Assembly: GCF_003176895.1 (NCBI RefSeq)
Contig: NZ_QGTD01000005.1
Coordinates: 496,001 to 560,000, forward strand
Direction: 5' to 3'
Length of the DNA: 64,000 bases
Source of the DNA: Gracilibacillus dipsosauri
GTDB lineage: Bacteria; Bacillota; Bacilli; Bacillales; Amphibacillaceae
The translations under genes were made by a program, and so were the position numbers. Positions 18,735 through 25,569 of this stretch are shown here, in pieces. Positions within the stretch are counted from its first letter, which is position 1, and the number at the start of each line of letters is the position of its first letter. The notes beneath the pieces are model-generated. The model saw only the letters and a list, made by a program, of their open reading frames with translations. It was not told the DNA's origin and made no database searches.

Positions 18735-19406
18735 TTATACAAATTTCACAACATCCTCAAACGGCCGTCTACTTTTCGGCGTGGCATCCTGTACTCGATA
18801 GCCAAATGCCGCCATTACTGAAATCGTGAAATGATCGTCCTCTAAAAGTCCTTCCTTCCGCAGCAATTCGTTCATTGCTGCGATGGAAAATCCTTCAATC
18901 GGACAAGAATCTATTCCTATTTGTGCAGCTGTTGTCATCATGTTTGCTAATGCAATATAGGTTTGCTTAGATGCCCAGTCTGCCAAACGACGATCATCCT
19001 CTAACAGGTCGAAATCCTCTTTTTGGAAGTTTTCAATCATTGGTAACATGCTTTGTATTGCCTCGTCTGGATAGTTGTGAACATTTTTGTAGTGATCCAT
19101 TAAATAATTGGAACGATAATTCATATCCTTTGCTGTTCTAGCCAAGAAAATGACAAAATGGCTCGCATCCATTACTTTACCTCTTGCACCCCATGAAGTG
19201 TCTTTAATCTTTTTTCGTAATACCGTACTTTGAATAACTAAGAATCTCCATGGCTCTATCCCAAAGGAGCTTGGAGAAAGGTGTCCCGTTTCTAGAATAA
19301 AGCGGAAATCCTCTTCCGCTATCTTTTTATTTGGATCAAATTTTTTCGTTGCATGCCGAAAATGCATTGCATCCATTATATCCTTTTTTATTTGTTGTTT
19401 ATCCAT
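18735..19406 (-). CDS. NAD(P)H-dependent nitroreductase family flavoprotein
   Basis: A 223-residue protein of the nitroreductase superfamily, FMN-dependent oxidoreductases that act as dimers on nitro compounds, quinones or flavins. The N-terminal FRHATKKFDPNKKI is the usual phosphate-contacting RRS/T-x-R-x-F-like motif, followed by LSPSSFGIEPWRFLVIQS. IDSCPIEGFSIAAMNELL and the final FGYRVQDATPKSRRPFEDVV fit NfnB/YfkO-type enzymes. ATG 19406 is best, with GGGAGGTG five bases upstream; an upstream in-frame TTG overlaps that site. The gene stands alone. Physiological substrate is not predictable. Confidence 0.88.
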   Translation of the reverse strand: MDKQQIKKDIMDAMHFRHATKKFDPNKKIAEEDFRFILETGHLSPSSFGIEPWRFLVIQSTVLRKKIKDTSWGARGKVMDASHFVIFLARTAKDMNYRSNYLMDHYKNVHNYPDEAIQSMLPMIENFQKEDFDLLEDDRRLADWASKQTYIALANMMTTAAQIGIDSCPIEGFSIAAMNELLRKEGLLEDDHFTISVMAAFGYRVQDATPKSRRPFEDVVKFV

Positions 19407-19539
19407 CCTTACACCTCCCAAATGTTTCCTTTTCTATTATAATTAGTTTGGGAACGAGAAGATAATATTTTGCTTTGATTAGTGATACTAGTAAACGGGC
19501 AGTACCATTAATTGCAAGATAATTGCTTTTCAAACACAC

Positions 19540-20112
19540 CTACTCACTAGCATTGCGTTGATTATGCCGGGAAACCTTCATTCTGTTTCCACATATTTTC
19601 ATCGAACACCACTTGCGCCTACCGCTTTTATCGATAAACAGTAAAACACAATCTGGGTTAGCACAACGTCTAAGTGCTTGTAGATCTCCTGTGGTATACA
19701 ATCGCAATGCATCAAATGCTACTAAGGAAACTATTGCATCCAAAGAATCCCCGACTGGAATCGGCACAAGACTCCCTTCTTTTATCCGCTTATAAGAAAA
19801 GGGCGCTTTTTCGATTAATGATTCTAGATGGGATACCCATTGGTCATCAAGATCTCCCTTATCTACAATACGTTCAAACCCTTCTCGTAAAAACTCTCTC
19901 AAATCAAGAAGAGCATGGAGTCCATCTGATATGACATATTCTTTATCGAATTGCTCATCCACTATATTTCCTTCCTTTAGCATTGTTTGAAACCAATCGG
20001 CGAAGTTCCCCTTAAGCAGGTCATGCCGAATTCCTCTTCTTACAATTTCCGTATTAACTAGATCTAATGATAAGTAATTTGAGGTAAGTGGGAAAGTTTC
20101 ATTGTTTGGCAT
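19540..20112 (-). CDS. CGNR zinc-finger (ABATE-type) regulatory protein
   Basis: A 190-residue protein with the two-part structure of stress-linked CGNR regulators. The N-terminal ABATE-like domain (about 1-135) is thought to bind a small ligand. The C-terminal treble-clef zinc finger has ligands Cys150, Cys155, Cys169 and Cys174, the last in the diagnostic CGNR (174-177), followed by a basic tail KVSRHNQR. It is divergent from the NTF2-like/VOC/PNPOx-like operon, and the shared 121-bp gap contains ACTAACCA half-sites placed to control both promoters, so this protein is the obvious candidate regulator. ATG 20112 is preceded by AGGAGG. Confidence 0.8.
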   Translation of the reverse strand: MPNNETFPLTSNYLSLDLVNTEIVRRGIRHDLLKGNFADWFQTMLKEGNIVDEQFDKEYVISDGLHALLDLREFLREGFERIVDKGDLDDQWVSHLESLIEKAPFSYKRIKEGSLVPIPVGDSLDAIVSLVAFDALRLYTTGDLQALRRCANPDCVLLFIDKSGRRKWCSMKICGNRMKVSRHNQRNASE

Positions 20113-20136
20113 TTACTATCCTCCTGAAAATTTTGA

Positions 20137-20214
20137 ACTAACCATATTATAACCTATTTACAAGTTAATTAAAATCATCTATACTAACCACTATAAACAA
20201 AATAAGTGGTTAGT
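20137..20214. promoter_or_regulatory. Divergent promoter region with inverted-repeat operator
   Basis: A plus-strand promoter TTTACA (20157-20162), 17 bp, TATACT (20180-20185) overlaps a perfect 10-bp inverted repeat ACTAACCACT (20183-20192)/AGTGGTTAGT (20205-20214). A third half-site ACTAACCA lies at 20137-20144, next to the TATAAT-like element of the opposite promoter. The layout fits repression of the operon and autoregulation of the CGNR gene. Confidence 0.6.
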
Positions 20215-20233
20215 TTAAAAGGAGTAGATGTTA

Positions 20234-20650
20234 ATGTCAAAATCCATCAAACCACCTTTTACGCAGGAAACTGCACTTGCTAAGGTGAAGGCAGCAGAGG
20301 AAGCATGGAACACAAAGGATCCAGAAATGGTAGCTCAAGCCTATACCGTGGATTCACAATGGAGAAATCGTACTGAATTTTTTAAAGGAAGAGAAGCCAT
20401 CAAGGAATTTCTTAGGAAAAAATGGGCAAAAGAGCTTGATTATCGTTTAATGAAAGAACTCTGGAGTTACACAGAAAATCGCATATCGGTTCGATTTGAA
20501 TACGAATGGCGAGATGCAGAAACCGATCAGTGGATGCGAACCCATGGAAATGAACATTGGGAATTCGATGATGAAGGGCTTATGAAGCGTAGGGATATGA
20601 GTGCAAATGACTATCCAATTAAAGCATCTGAGCGTCGATACCAAAAATAA
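20234..20650 (+). CDS. NTF2-like (DUF1348/SnoaL-type) small protein
   Basis: A 138-residue protein of the NTF2-like fold (cone-shaped alpha+beta barrel). The sequence [40 protein letters not shown] is the typical DUF1348 N-terminus, and [24 protein letters not shown] its end. Such proteins are small ligand-binding or isomerase-like enzymes; this family's activity is generally unknown. It is first in an operon with a VOC protein and a PNPOx-like flavoprotein. ATG 20234 is nine bases after GGAG; ATG 20228 in the same frame is only three bases after it and is less likely. Confidence 0.8.
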   Translation: MSKSIKPPFTQETALAKVKAAEEAWNTKDPEMVAQAYTVDSQWRNRTEFFKGREAIKEFLRKKWAKELDYRLMKELWSYTENRISVRFEYEWRDAETDQWMRTHGNEHWEFDDEGLMKRRDMSANDYPIKASERRYQK

Positions 20651-20670
20651 ATTAGGTGGGAGGTGGTTAA

Positions 20671-21108
20671 ATGAAAACAGGACATGTAGGACTAAATGTA
20701 AGAAACATGGAGAGATCTCTTTCCTTTTATAAAGACATTTTCGGGCTAGAAATTATAAGAGAATCTAAGGAAAATGGAAAGAAGTATGCATTCTTAGGAC
20801 ATAACGATAAGATAACCATCACTTTATGGGAACAAAGCCAAACAGAATTCTCCAAGGACCAATCAGGACTTCATCATTTAGCGTTTGAGGCAGATTCAAT
20901 TGAAACAATCAAAAGGATCGAGGAAAAGCTAGTTAATATAGGCACTAACATGATTTATCAAGGGATTACGCCACATGAAGAAGGAGCTGAATCAGGTGGG
21001 ATCTTTTTCTTAGATCCTGATGGGATTCGATTAGAGATTTACACTCCTTCAGGCACCTCATATCATGCTCACAATAATACGGAAGGTCCTGCTTGTGGGT
21101 TCTTTTAA
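20671..21108 (+). CDS. VOC superfamily (glyoxalase/dioxygenase-fold) protein
   Basis: A 145-residue protein with two beta-alpha-beta-beta-beta modules. The first begins GHVGLNVRNMERSLSFYKDIFGLE with the metal-ligand His in its first strand. The second has GLHHLAFEAD and ends GGIFFLDPDGIRLEIYTPSG, where the terminal Glu is the usual third ligand. This pattern fits glyoxalase I-like lyases, extradiol dioxygenases and thiol-transfer resistance proteins. The Cys and His near the end (YHAHNNTEGPACGFF) are unusual. It overlaps the next gene by one base (TAATG), so the two are translationally coupled. Substrate unknown. Confidence 0.8.
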   Translation: MKTGHVGLNVRNMERSLSFYKDIFGLEIIRESKENGKKYAFLGHNDKITITLWEQSQTEFSKDQSGLHHLAFEADSIETIKRIEEKLVNIGTNMIYQGITPHEEGAESGGIFFLDPDGIRLEIYTPSGTSYHAHNNTEGPACGFF

Positions 21109-21983
21109 TGATGAAATATCATCGAGGGGAAATCGAAGTGCAAGAAAAAGCTTGTTTAAGGGAAGAGGCGTCCCGTGTAAGTAAGATTGTTCGTGAAAAT
21201 ATCGTGGATGTTGCTGCGAGATTTATTGAAAAACAGGTGATGCTAATTATTGGATTACAGGATGACAATGGCTTGGTATGGACTTCTGTAGTTTATGAAA
21301 GGCCTGGTTTTGTGAAAGTAGTAGATTCACAAACAATTTCCGTGCGAGCCCTTCCTCAACCTTCCGATCCCATATTTGCTGGTTTGAAGACAGGCAATAC
21401 GATAGGGATATTAGCCATTGAGTTTGAAACAAGAAAACGGATGAGAGTAAATGGGATCATTACGAAGGTTCACGGGACTGGATTTACTGTAGATACAAGA
21501 GAAGTGTACTCGAACTGCCCAAAGTTCATACAATCGCGTACCTTTTTAGGCTTCCAAACAATGAAACGCCAAGAACCGAAACTAGCTACACACCTAGATA
21601 AAGACCAGAAGGAAATGATACGTGAAGCAGATACATTTTTTATTGCAACCCACCATTTAGAGCATGGTGCAGATGCTTCTCACCGCGGGGGATTACCTGG
21701 ATTTGTCCATATTGCTGACCCCCAGACTCTATTAATCAAAGATTATCCAGGAAATCATATGTTTAATACACTAGGAAATCTAGTAGAAAATAAACAAACC
21801 GGCTTGTTGTTTCTTGATTTCGAGGCAGGAAACCTTCTTCAAATTAATGGAGAATCGACAGTACATTGGGAGGGGACCGAGAGGTTTATTCATTTGAATG
21901 TGAAGCAAATAAGAAATGTCATAGGAGGTTTCCCGCTCGAATGGGAGTTTGGTAGTTATTCTTCTTTTAATCCTTTGTTATAG
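21108..21983 (+). CDS. PNPOx-like split-barrel flavin-binding oxidoreductase
   Basis: A 291-residue protein of the pyridoxamine 5'-phosphate oxidase-like FMN-binding split-barrel group. The N-terminal HRGEIEVQEKACLREEASRV stretch is typical of a large uncharacterised family whose members start with YHEGE-type motifs. The C-terminal half contains HHLEHGADASHRGGLPGFVH and GNLVENKQTGLLFLDFE, the split-barrel core. I chose ATG 21108, which overlaps the VOC stop codon. A GTG at 21138 has a ribosome-like GAGGGG, but starting there would lose the conserved motif. It is the last gene of the CGNR-linked operon, whose enzymes together suggest detoxification of a small electrophile (inference). A decayed partial copy lies at 22444-22548. 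Confidence 0.75.
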   Translation: MMKYHRGEIEVQEKACLREEASRVSKIVRENIVDVAARFIEKQVMLIIGLQDDNGLVWTSVVYERPGFVKVVDSQTISVRALPQPSDPIFAGLKTGNTIGILAIEFETRKRMRVNGIITKVHGTGFTVDTREVYSNCPKFIQSRTFLGFQTMKRQEPKLATHLDKDQKEMIREADTFFIATHHLEHGADASHRGGLPGFVHIADPQTLLIKDYPGNHMFNTLGNLVENKQTGLLFLDFEAGNLLQINGESTVHWEGTERFIHLNVKQIRNVIGGFPLEWEFGSYSSFNPLL

Positions 21984-22019
21984 GAAAAAAGTATGTATAA
22001 TCTTTAAGGAAGCAACATT

Positions 22020-22048
22020 GTGACAGATATTGCTCTTTATGTTATAAT
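22020..22048 (+). promoter_or_regulatory. Promoter for predicted antitoxin RNA
   Basis: GTGACA (22020-22025), 17 bp, TATAAT (22043-22048) is a near-consensus vegetative promoter. No protein start follows. It drives transcription to the right, antisense to the 3' part of the small toxin transcript. Confidence 0.6.
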
Positions 22049-22054
22049 GATTAT

Positions 22055-22190
22055 AAGAAATGCGTATACTAATAACCCGTAGCTGTCACTACGGGTTATA
22101 GATAAGCGGTTCCCCTAGAGGGATCGGCTATCGGTAATCGATAGACCTCACCTACTTCTTTTGCGGTTAATAGGGAGGTCTATTTCCGTT
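22055..22190 (+). ncRNA. Predicted antisense antitoxin RNA of a type I toxin-antitoxin module
   Basis: From the promoter at 22020-22048 a transcript would start near 22055 and run through conserved hairpins (22072-22099; GGCTATC with GATAG-type pairing near 22127-22148; AGACCTC with GAGGTCT around 22143-22182, followed by ATTTCCGTTT). It would overlap the 3' end of the convergent toxin gene, as in TxpA/RatA and BsrG/SR4 of Bacillus subtilis. The 3' end is a guess. Confidence 0.5.
22072..22099 (-). terminator. Hairpin at the 3' end of the toxin transcript
   Basis: ATAACCCGTAG (22072-22082) and CTACGGGTTAT (22089-22099) form a perfect 11-bp stem with a 6-base loop about 80 bases beyond the toxin stop codon. 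It probably terminates and stabilises the toxin mRNA; the U-run after it on the minus strand is short (TTATT). Confidence 0.6.
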
Positions 22191-22281
22191 TGATCAGTGA
22201 TACAATCAAAGCGAGCAATGCAATCAAGAAGGTGCCAAAACTAAATAACACCATTAAACTTTCATACATACCCATAGGCAT
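22180..22281 (-). CDS. Holin-like small hydrophobic toxin (type I toxin)
   Basis: A 33-residue peptide beginning MPMGMYESLMVLFSFGTF and ending SLIKRK, with one hydrophobic helix and a basic tail. This is the pattern of the putative holin-like toxin family (TxpA/BsrG-type), small membrane peptides that depolarise or disrupt the membrane unless silenced by an antisense RNA. ATG 22281 is preceded by AAAGGGGGTG; in-frame ATGs at 22275 and 22269 are alternatives. The ribosome site is locked in a 7-bp hairpin (22285-22301), and a strong antisense promoter faces the gene. It lies between the PNPOx-like operon and gene debris. Confidence 0.75.
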   Translation of the reverse strand: MPMGMYESLMVLFSFGTFLIALLALIVSLIKRK

Positions 22282-22284
22282 CAC

Positions 22285-22301
22285 CCCCTTTCATAAAGGG
22301 G
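22285..22301 (-). promoter_or_regulatory. Ribosome-site-sequestering hairpin of the toxin mRNA
   Basis: On the minus strand CCCCTTT pairs with AAAGGGG, a perfect 7-bp stem with a 3-base loop; the downstream arm is the toxin ribosome-binding site. Sequestration of this site is typical of type I toxin mRNAs. Confidence 0.55.
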
Positions 22302-22443
22302 ATTAGCCGACTATCCCTAAAAGAACGCTATCCTATTCAATTGTAACACATTTGTATCAAACATACATTCTCTTTAACTCGCACTATATTAATATATTCT
22401 AAAGATATGAGGCTTTGTTTAGTGTGCGCTTAATATAGATCTC

Positions 22444-22548
22444 ACAATGGTACGTCAAGAACCGAAACTAGTTACACACCGGGATAATTACCAGATGTAA
22501 ATGATTCGTAAAGCAGCTACATTTTTCTTTTAATCCTTCGTTATAGGA
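22444..22548 (+). pseudogene. Decayed, internally deleted copy of the PNPOx-like gene
   Basis: Bases 22444-22530 align at roughly 80% with 21558-21645 of the PNPOx-like gene (shared ACCGAAACTAG and ACCAGA blocks). The next bases (TCTTTTAATCCTT, then GTTATAGGA) match the gene's 3' end at about 21963-21985. About 320 bases between are missing. It has no open frame of its own. The remaining bases between 22302 and 22663 show no gene. Confidence 0.7.
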
Positions 22549-22663
22549 ATATAGCAACTAGTTATGTATTAGGAAAATCCGAGCAGATTTTACAATTTAA
22601 CAGTATGCAAAAGGAACTCTTCAAACAAATAGGGCGTGACCTTCCCTGCGCTCCCGGATATGA

Positions 22664-23229
22664 TTAAGCCTTCAATTCTTCCACTTCATTCTCAGATAGC
22701 TCAGTAATATCACAAATTTCAGCTGTGTTATAACCTTTATTAATCAATTTTCTTGCAACTTCTTTTTTTCCTTCTTTTAATCCTTCTCTTAAACCTTTAT
22801 CACGCCAGGAATTTGGTAACTTTTTGACAAATTCCTCTAAGGACTCATCCTTTGTATCGCGTAAATGTTCCATTAACTGCTCCTCCTCATTACGGTCTAG
22901 TTTTAAATAAGACTCAAAGAAACCATGAATTAATTCCATCTTAGCTGGATCTAACTCTAATGTTGTAACAAACGCAAAAATTCTTTCTTCACTTGAATTC
23001 TCTCAGATTGTTTATAGTCCATTTTACTTAATAATGCAACTGCTACAGGATTAGAGGATGCAAGAAAAGAATGCCAATTCTCTTTTCTTAATTCCACTTT
23101 CAAAAAATGGAATGTTAATACGTGATAGAACGGAAAGGACATGGTAAAAACGTCTGGTTCGTCTCGAATTTGATCATAGGTGAATATGGTACTACAACCC
23201 TCTCTTCTTCTTAATAACAAAGATAGCAT
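22664..23229 (-). pseudogene. Truncated and frameshifted Rpn/PD-(D/E)XK transposase-like nuclease
   Basis: Two consecutive minus-strand frames (23229-22957 and 22939-22664) together make the C-terminal two thirds of an Rpn-family (recombination-promoting nuclease, YhgA-like) protein. The first has TYDQIRDEPDVFTMSFPFYH and FLKVELRKENWHSFLASSNP. The second has MELIHGFFESYLKLDRNEEE and the helical EGLKEGKKEVARKLINKGYN tail. Around 22975 one base is missing: shifting frame there joins the pieces through TTLELDPAKMELI. The N-terminal nuclease core is absent. It is therefore a dead gene, and evidence of past mobile activity. Confidence 0.75.
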
Positions 23230-23359
23230 AAAAGTTGTTCCATATCAAGAACATAAGTTCGTTAAATTGCAATCGATTCTACCTTTAATCTACTTAAAAT
23301 GATCAAAATATATAGGTATGATAAACTAATCATAATAGAAATTGTAGAAAGGGCGTGCG

Positions 23360-24409
23360 GTGAACATGACAAATTCAATAAAATTAACCTCTTTAAGCTC
23401 AAAGGGTGGTTGTGGCTGTAAGATTGGTCCAGCCGATCTAAGCCAAGTGCTTAAAATGCTCCCACCAGCTCAAGCGAACCCTCATTTATTAGTTGGGCTC
23501 GAAACAGGGGATGATGCTGGGGTATACCAATTAAACGAAACAACAGCTTTAGTTCAAACCTTAGATTTTTTCACACCGATTGTAGATGATCCATATTATT
23601 TTGGTCAAATTGCTGCAGCAAATGCGATTAGCGATGTTTATGCAATGGGAGGCACTCCTATTACGGCATTAAACATTGTAGCATTCCCCATCTCCACCTT
23701 AGATAAATCGATTCTTACAGATATTTTGCTTGGTGCAAGTGACAAATTGGCTGAGGCCGGCGTGACATTAGTTGGTGGACATTCAATTGACGATCAGGAG
23801 CCGAAATTTGGTTTAGCCGTAACAGGTACAGTACACCCAGATTATGTCAAAACAAATGCAGGCGCAAAACGAGGAGATCGTTTGATTTTAACCAAACCAA
23901 TTGGTGTTGGAATATCGACATCAGCAATTAAGCGCGATCTTTTAAATGAAACGGAAATCGAACGCGTTTCAAAAGTGATGGCAACATTAAATAAAACAGC
24001 TGCAGAAACGATGAAAAACTATCAGGTCCATGCATGTACAGATGTGACAGGGTTTGGATTACTCGGACATGCCGTCGAAATGGCTAAGGAGAGCAAGGTA
24101 GAAATCCGAATAAATCAGGAGCAGGTGCCTGTTTTACCAAGAGTACGGGAATTAGCCGATCAAGGAGTCATCCCTGGTGGAACGAAAAATAATTTCCAGC
24201 ATATTAAAGATGTCGTAGCCTTCCCAGAAAAAATGGACCAGATAGATAAATGGATTCTAGCAGATGCGGTAACATCAGGAGGACTTCTGATCGCTGTTTC
24301 TAACGACCAAGCCGACGATCTACTCACAGAATTACGGGAACAAAAAGTAGAAGCTGCGATAATTGGAGAAATATTAGATGGAGCATCAGGAACTATCTCC
24401 GTTCATTAG
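23360..24409 (+). CDS. selD: Selenide, water dikinase (selenophosphate synthase)
   Basis: Makes selenophosphate from selenide and ATP. The 349-residue protein has the glycine-rich N-terminal loop with catalytic Cys18 and Lys21 (GGCGCKIGP), here with cysteine rather than selenocysteine. The PurM-like ATP-binding signature is visible as ETGDDAGVYQ, with DVYAMGGTP and LVGGHSIDD following. GTG 23360 lies six bases after GAAAGGG; ATG 23366 is an alternative. It is followed after 27 bases by selU, so the selenium is directed to tRNA 2-selenouridine. No selA, selB or selenocysteine tRNA is visible in the window. Confidence 0.95.
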   Translation: MNMTNSIKLTSLSSKGGCGCKIGPADLSQVLKMLPPAQANPHLLVGLETGDDAGVYQLNETTALVQTLDFFTPIVDDPYYFGQIAAANAISDVYAMGGTPITALNIVAFPISTLDKSILTDILLGASDKLAEAGVTLVGGHSIDDQEPKFGLAVTGTVHPDYVKTNAGAKRGDRLILTKPIGVGISTSAIKRDLLNETEIERVSKVMATLNKTAAETMKNYQVHACTDVTGFGLLGHAVEMAKESKVEIRINQEQVPVLPRVRELADQGVIPGGTKNNFQHIKDVVAFPEKMDQIDKWILADAVTSGGLLIAVSNDQADDLLTELREQKVEAAIIGEILDGASGTISVH

Positions 24410-24436
24410 AAACAAATTAGGAAGGATTGTCAGAAT

Positions 24437-25483
24437 ATGATTGAGGACATTCAGGCAGATGAACTGTATCAGCTTAAAACAAACAACAATCATGTGTTAG
24501 TAGATGTACGTTCACCTAAGGAATATCAGGAAGCGACGATTCCTGGCAGTGTGAATATCCCGATATTTTCCGATCAAGAACGTGCAGTAGTTGGTACCAT
24601 TTATAAACAAAAAGGGCCAGAGGCAGCAAAAGAAAAAGGCCTTGAGATCTTTTCTAAAAAGCTGCCGGATTTTATTAGAGAATTTAAAAAAATCGATATG
24701 CAAGCTACCGTATTCTGTTGGCGTGGTGGGATGCGGAGTAAAACGGCCACAACAGTTTTAGGATTAATGGGAATCGAAGTCCAGCGGTTAAGTGGTGGAA
24801 TCCGTGCCTATCGAGAATGGACGGTCGAGCGCTTGAATCAGTTTGAGATGAAACCAGAGCTGTTCGTTTTAAATGGTTATACTGGCAGTGGTAAAACCAT
24901 TTTACTGGACCGGCTCAAGGCGAAGGGATATCCAGTGATTGATCTGGAAAAATTGGCAGGTCACCGTGGCTCGATTTTTGGTCATATCGGAAGGAATCCT
25001 GTCAATCAACGCTCATTTGATTTTGCTTTACTTGAAAAATTACTTGAGGTCCAGCAGGAACGCTTTGTATTTATCGAAGGGGAAAGCAAGCGGATTGGAA
25101 AAGTAGTCATTCCGGACTGGTTTGATCAGAAAAAAGAAAATAGCAAGCAGATTTTTGTCCATTTGCCAGTAGAGGAACGGGTGAGGAATATATTAGACGA
25201 CTATCAGCCATGGTTGAATCCAGAACAATTTAAGGAAGCCTTTCACATTATTAAAAAAAGGCTACCAACCAACATCTCTAAAGAGCTAGGCGAATATCTA
25301 GATGCTCATGATTTTACCAAGACAGTGGAGCTACTACTAACTTATTATTATGATTCTCTCTATGATTATTCAACCAATTATCCAGAGAGTCAGAAGACAG
25401 CTTTCACTGCATCCAATGTAGAGGAAGCGGAGGAGCAATTGGTGAAATGGGTTTCGGATCGGTACGGGAGTAAGGTGAAATAA
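24437..25483 (+). CDS. selU: tRNA 2-selenouridine synthase
   Basis: Also called MnmH/YbbB. It replaces sulfur by selenium at the wobble 2-thiouridine of tRNA-Lys, -Glu and -Gln through a geranylated intermediate. Residues about 5-125 are a rhodanese domain with catalytic Cys94 in CWRGGMRS. The C-terminal half is a P-loop domain with Walker A GYTGSGKT at 147-154 and the family motif LAGHRGSIFGHIG. At 348 residues it is the normal length. ATG 24437 follows AGGAAGG. It forms an operon with selD and ends before a clear hairpin terminator at 25526-25557. Confidence 0.95.
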   Translation: MIEDIQADELYQLKTNNNHVLVDVRSPKEYQEATIPGSVNIPIFSDQERAVVGTIYKQKGPEAAKEKGLEIFSKKLPDFIREFKKIDMQATVFCWRGGMRSKTATTVLGLMGIEVQRLSGGIRAYREWTVERLNQFEMKPELFVLNGYTGSGKTILLDRLKAKGYPVIDLEKLAGHRGSIFGHIGRNPVNQRSFDFALLEKLLEVQQERFVFIEGESKRIGKVVIPDWFDQKKENSKQIFVHLPVEERVRNILDDYQPWLNPEQFKEAFHIIKKRLPTNISKELGEYLDAHDFTKTVELLLTYYYDSLYDYSTNYPESQKTAFTASNVEEAEEQLVKWVSDRYGSKVK

Positions 25484-25525
25484 TTCTAACTTTTCAGGAG
25501 ATGCGTGACTGTTTGATATTCATAC

Positions 25526-25557
25526 GGTAGCCCTACATATTTTAAAAAAGGGCTACC
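25526..25557 (+). terminator. Terminator of the selD-selU operon
   Basis: GGTAGCCCT (25526-25534) and AGGGCTACC (25549-25557) form a perfect 9-bp stem followed by TTTAAGCTTT. The convergent beta-lactamase gene ends at 25570, so the hairpin may act in both directions. Confidence 0.75.
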
Positions 25558-25569
25558 TTTAAGCTTTCG

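Noticed and set aside
22072-22180. Possible T-box or other riboswitch, because of several stacked hairpins
   Set aside because: No downstream biosynthetic or tRNA-synthetase gene on either strand, and the whole stretch is explained by the 3' region of a holin-like toxin transcript with an opposing antitoxin promoter.
24366-24436. Possible selenocysteine context around selD
   Set aside because: The active loop uses Cys (GGCGCK) and no in-frame TGA occurs, so no recoding signal is needed.
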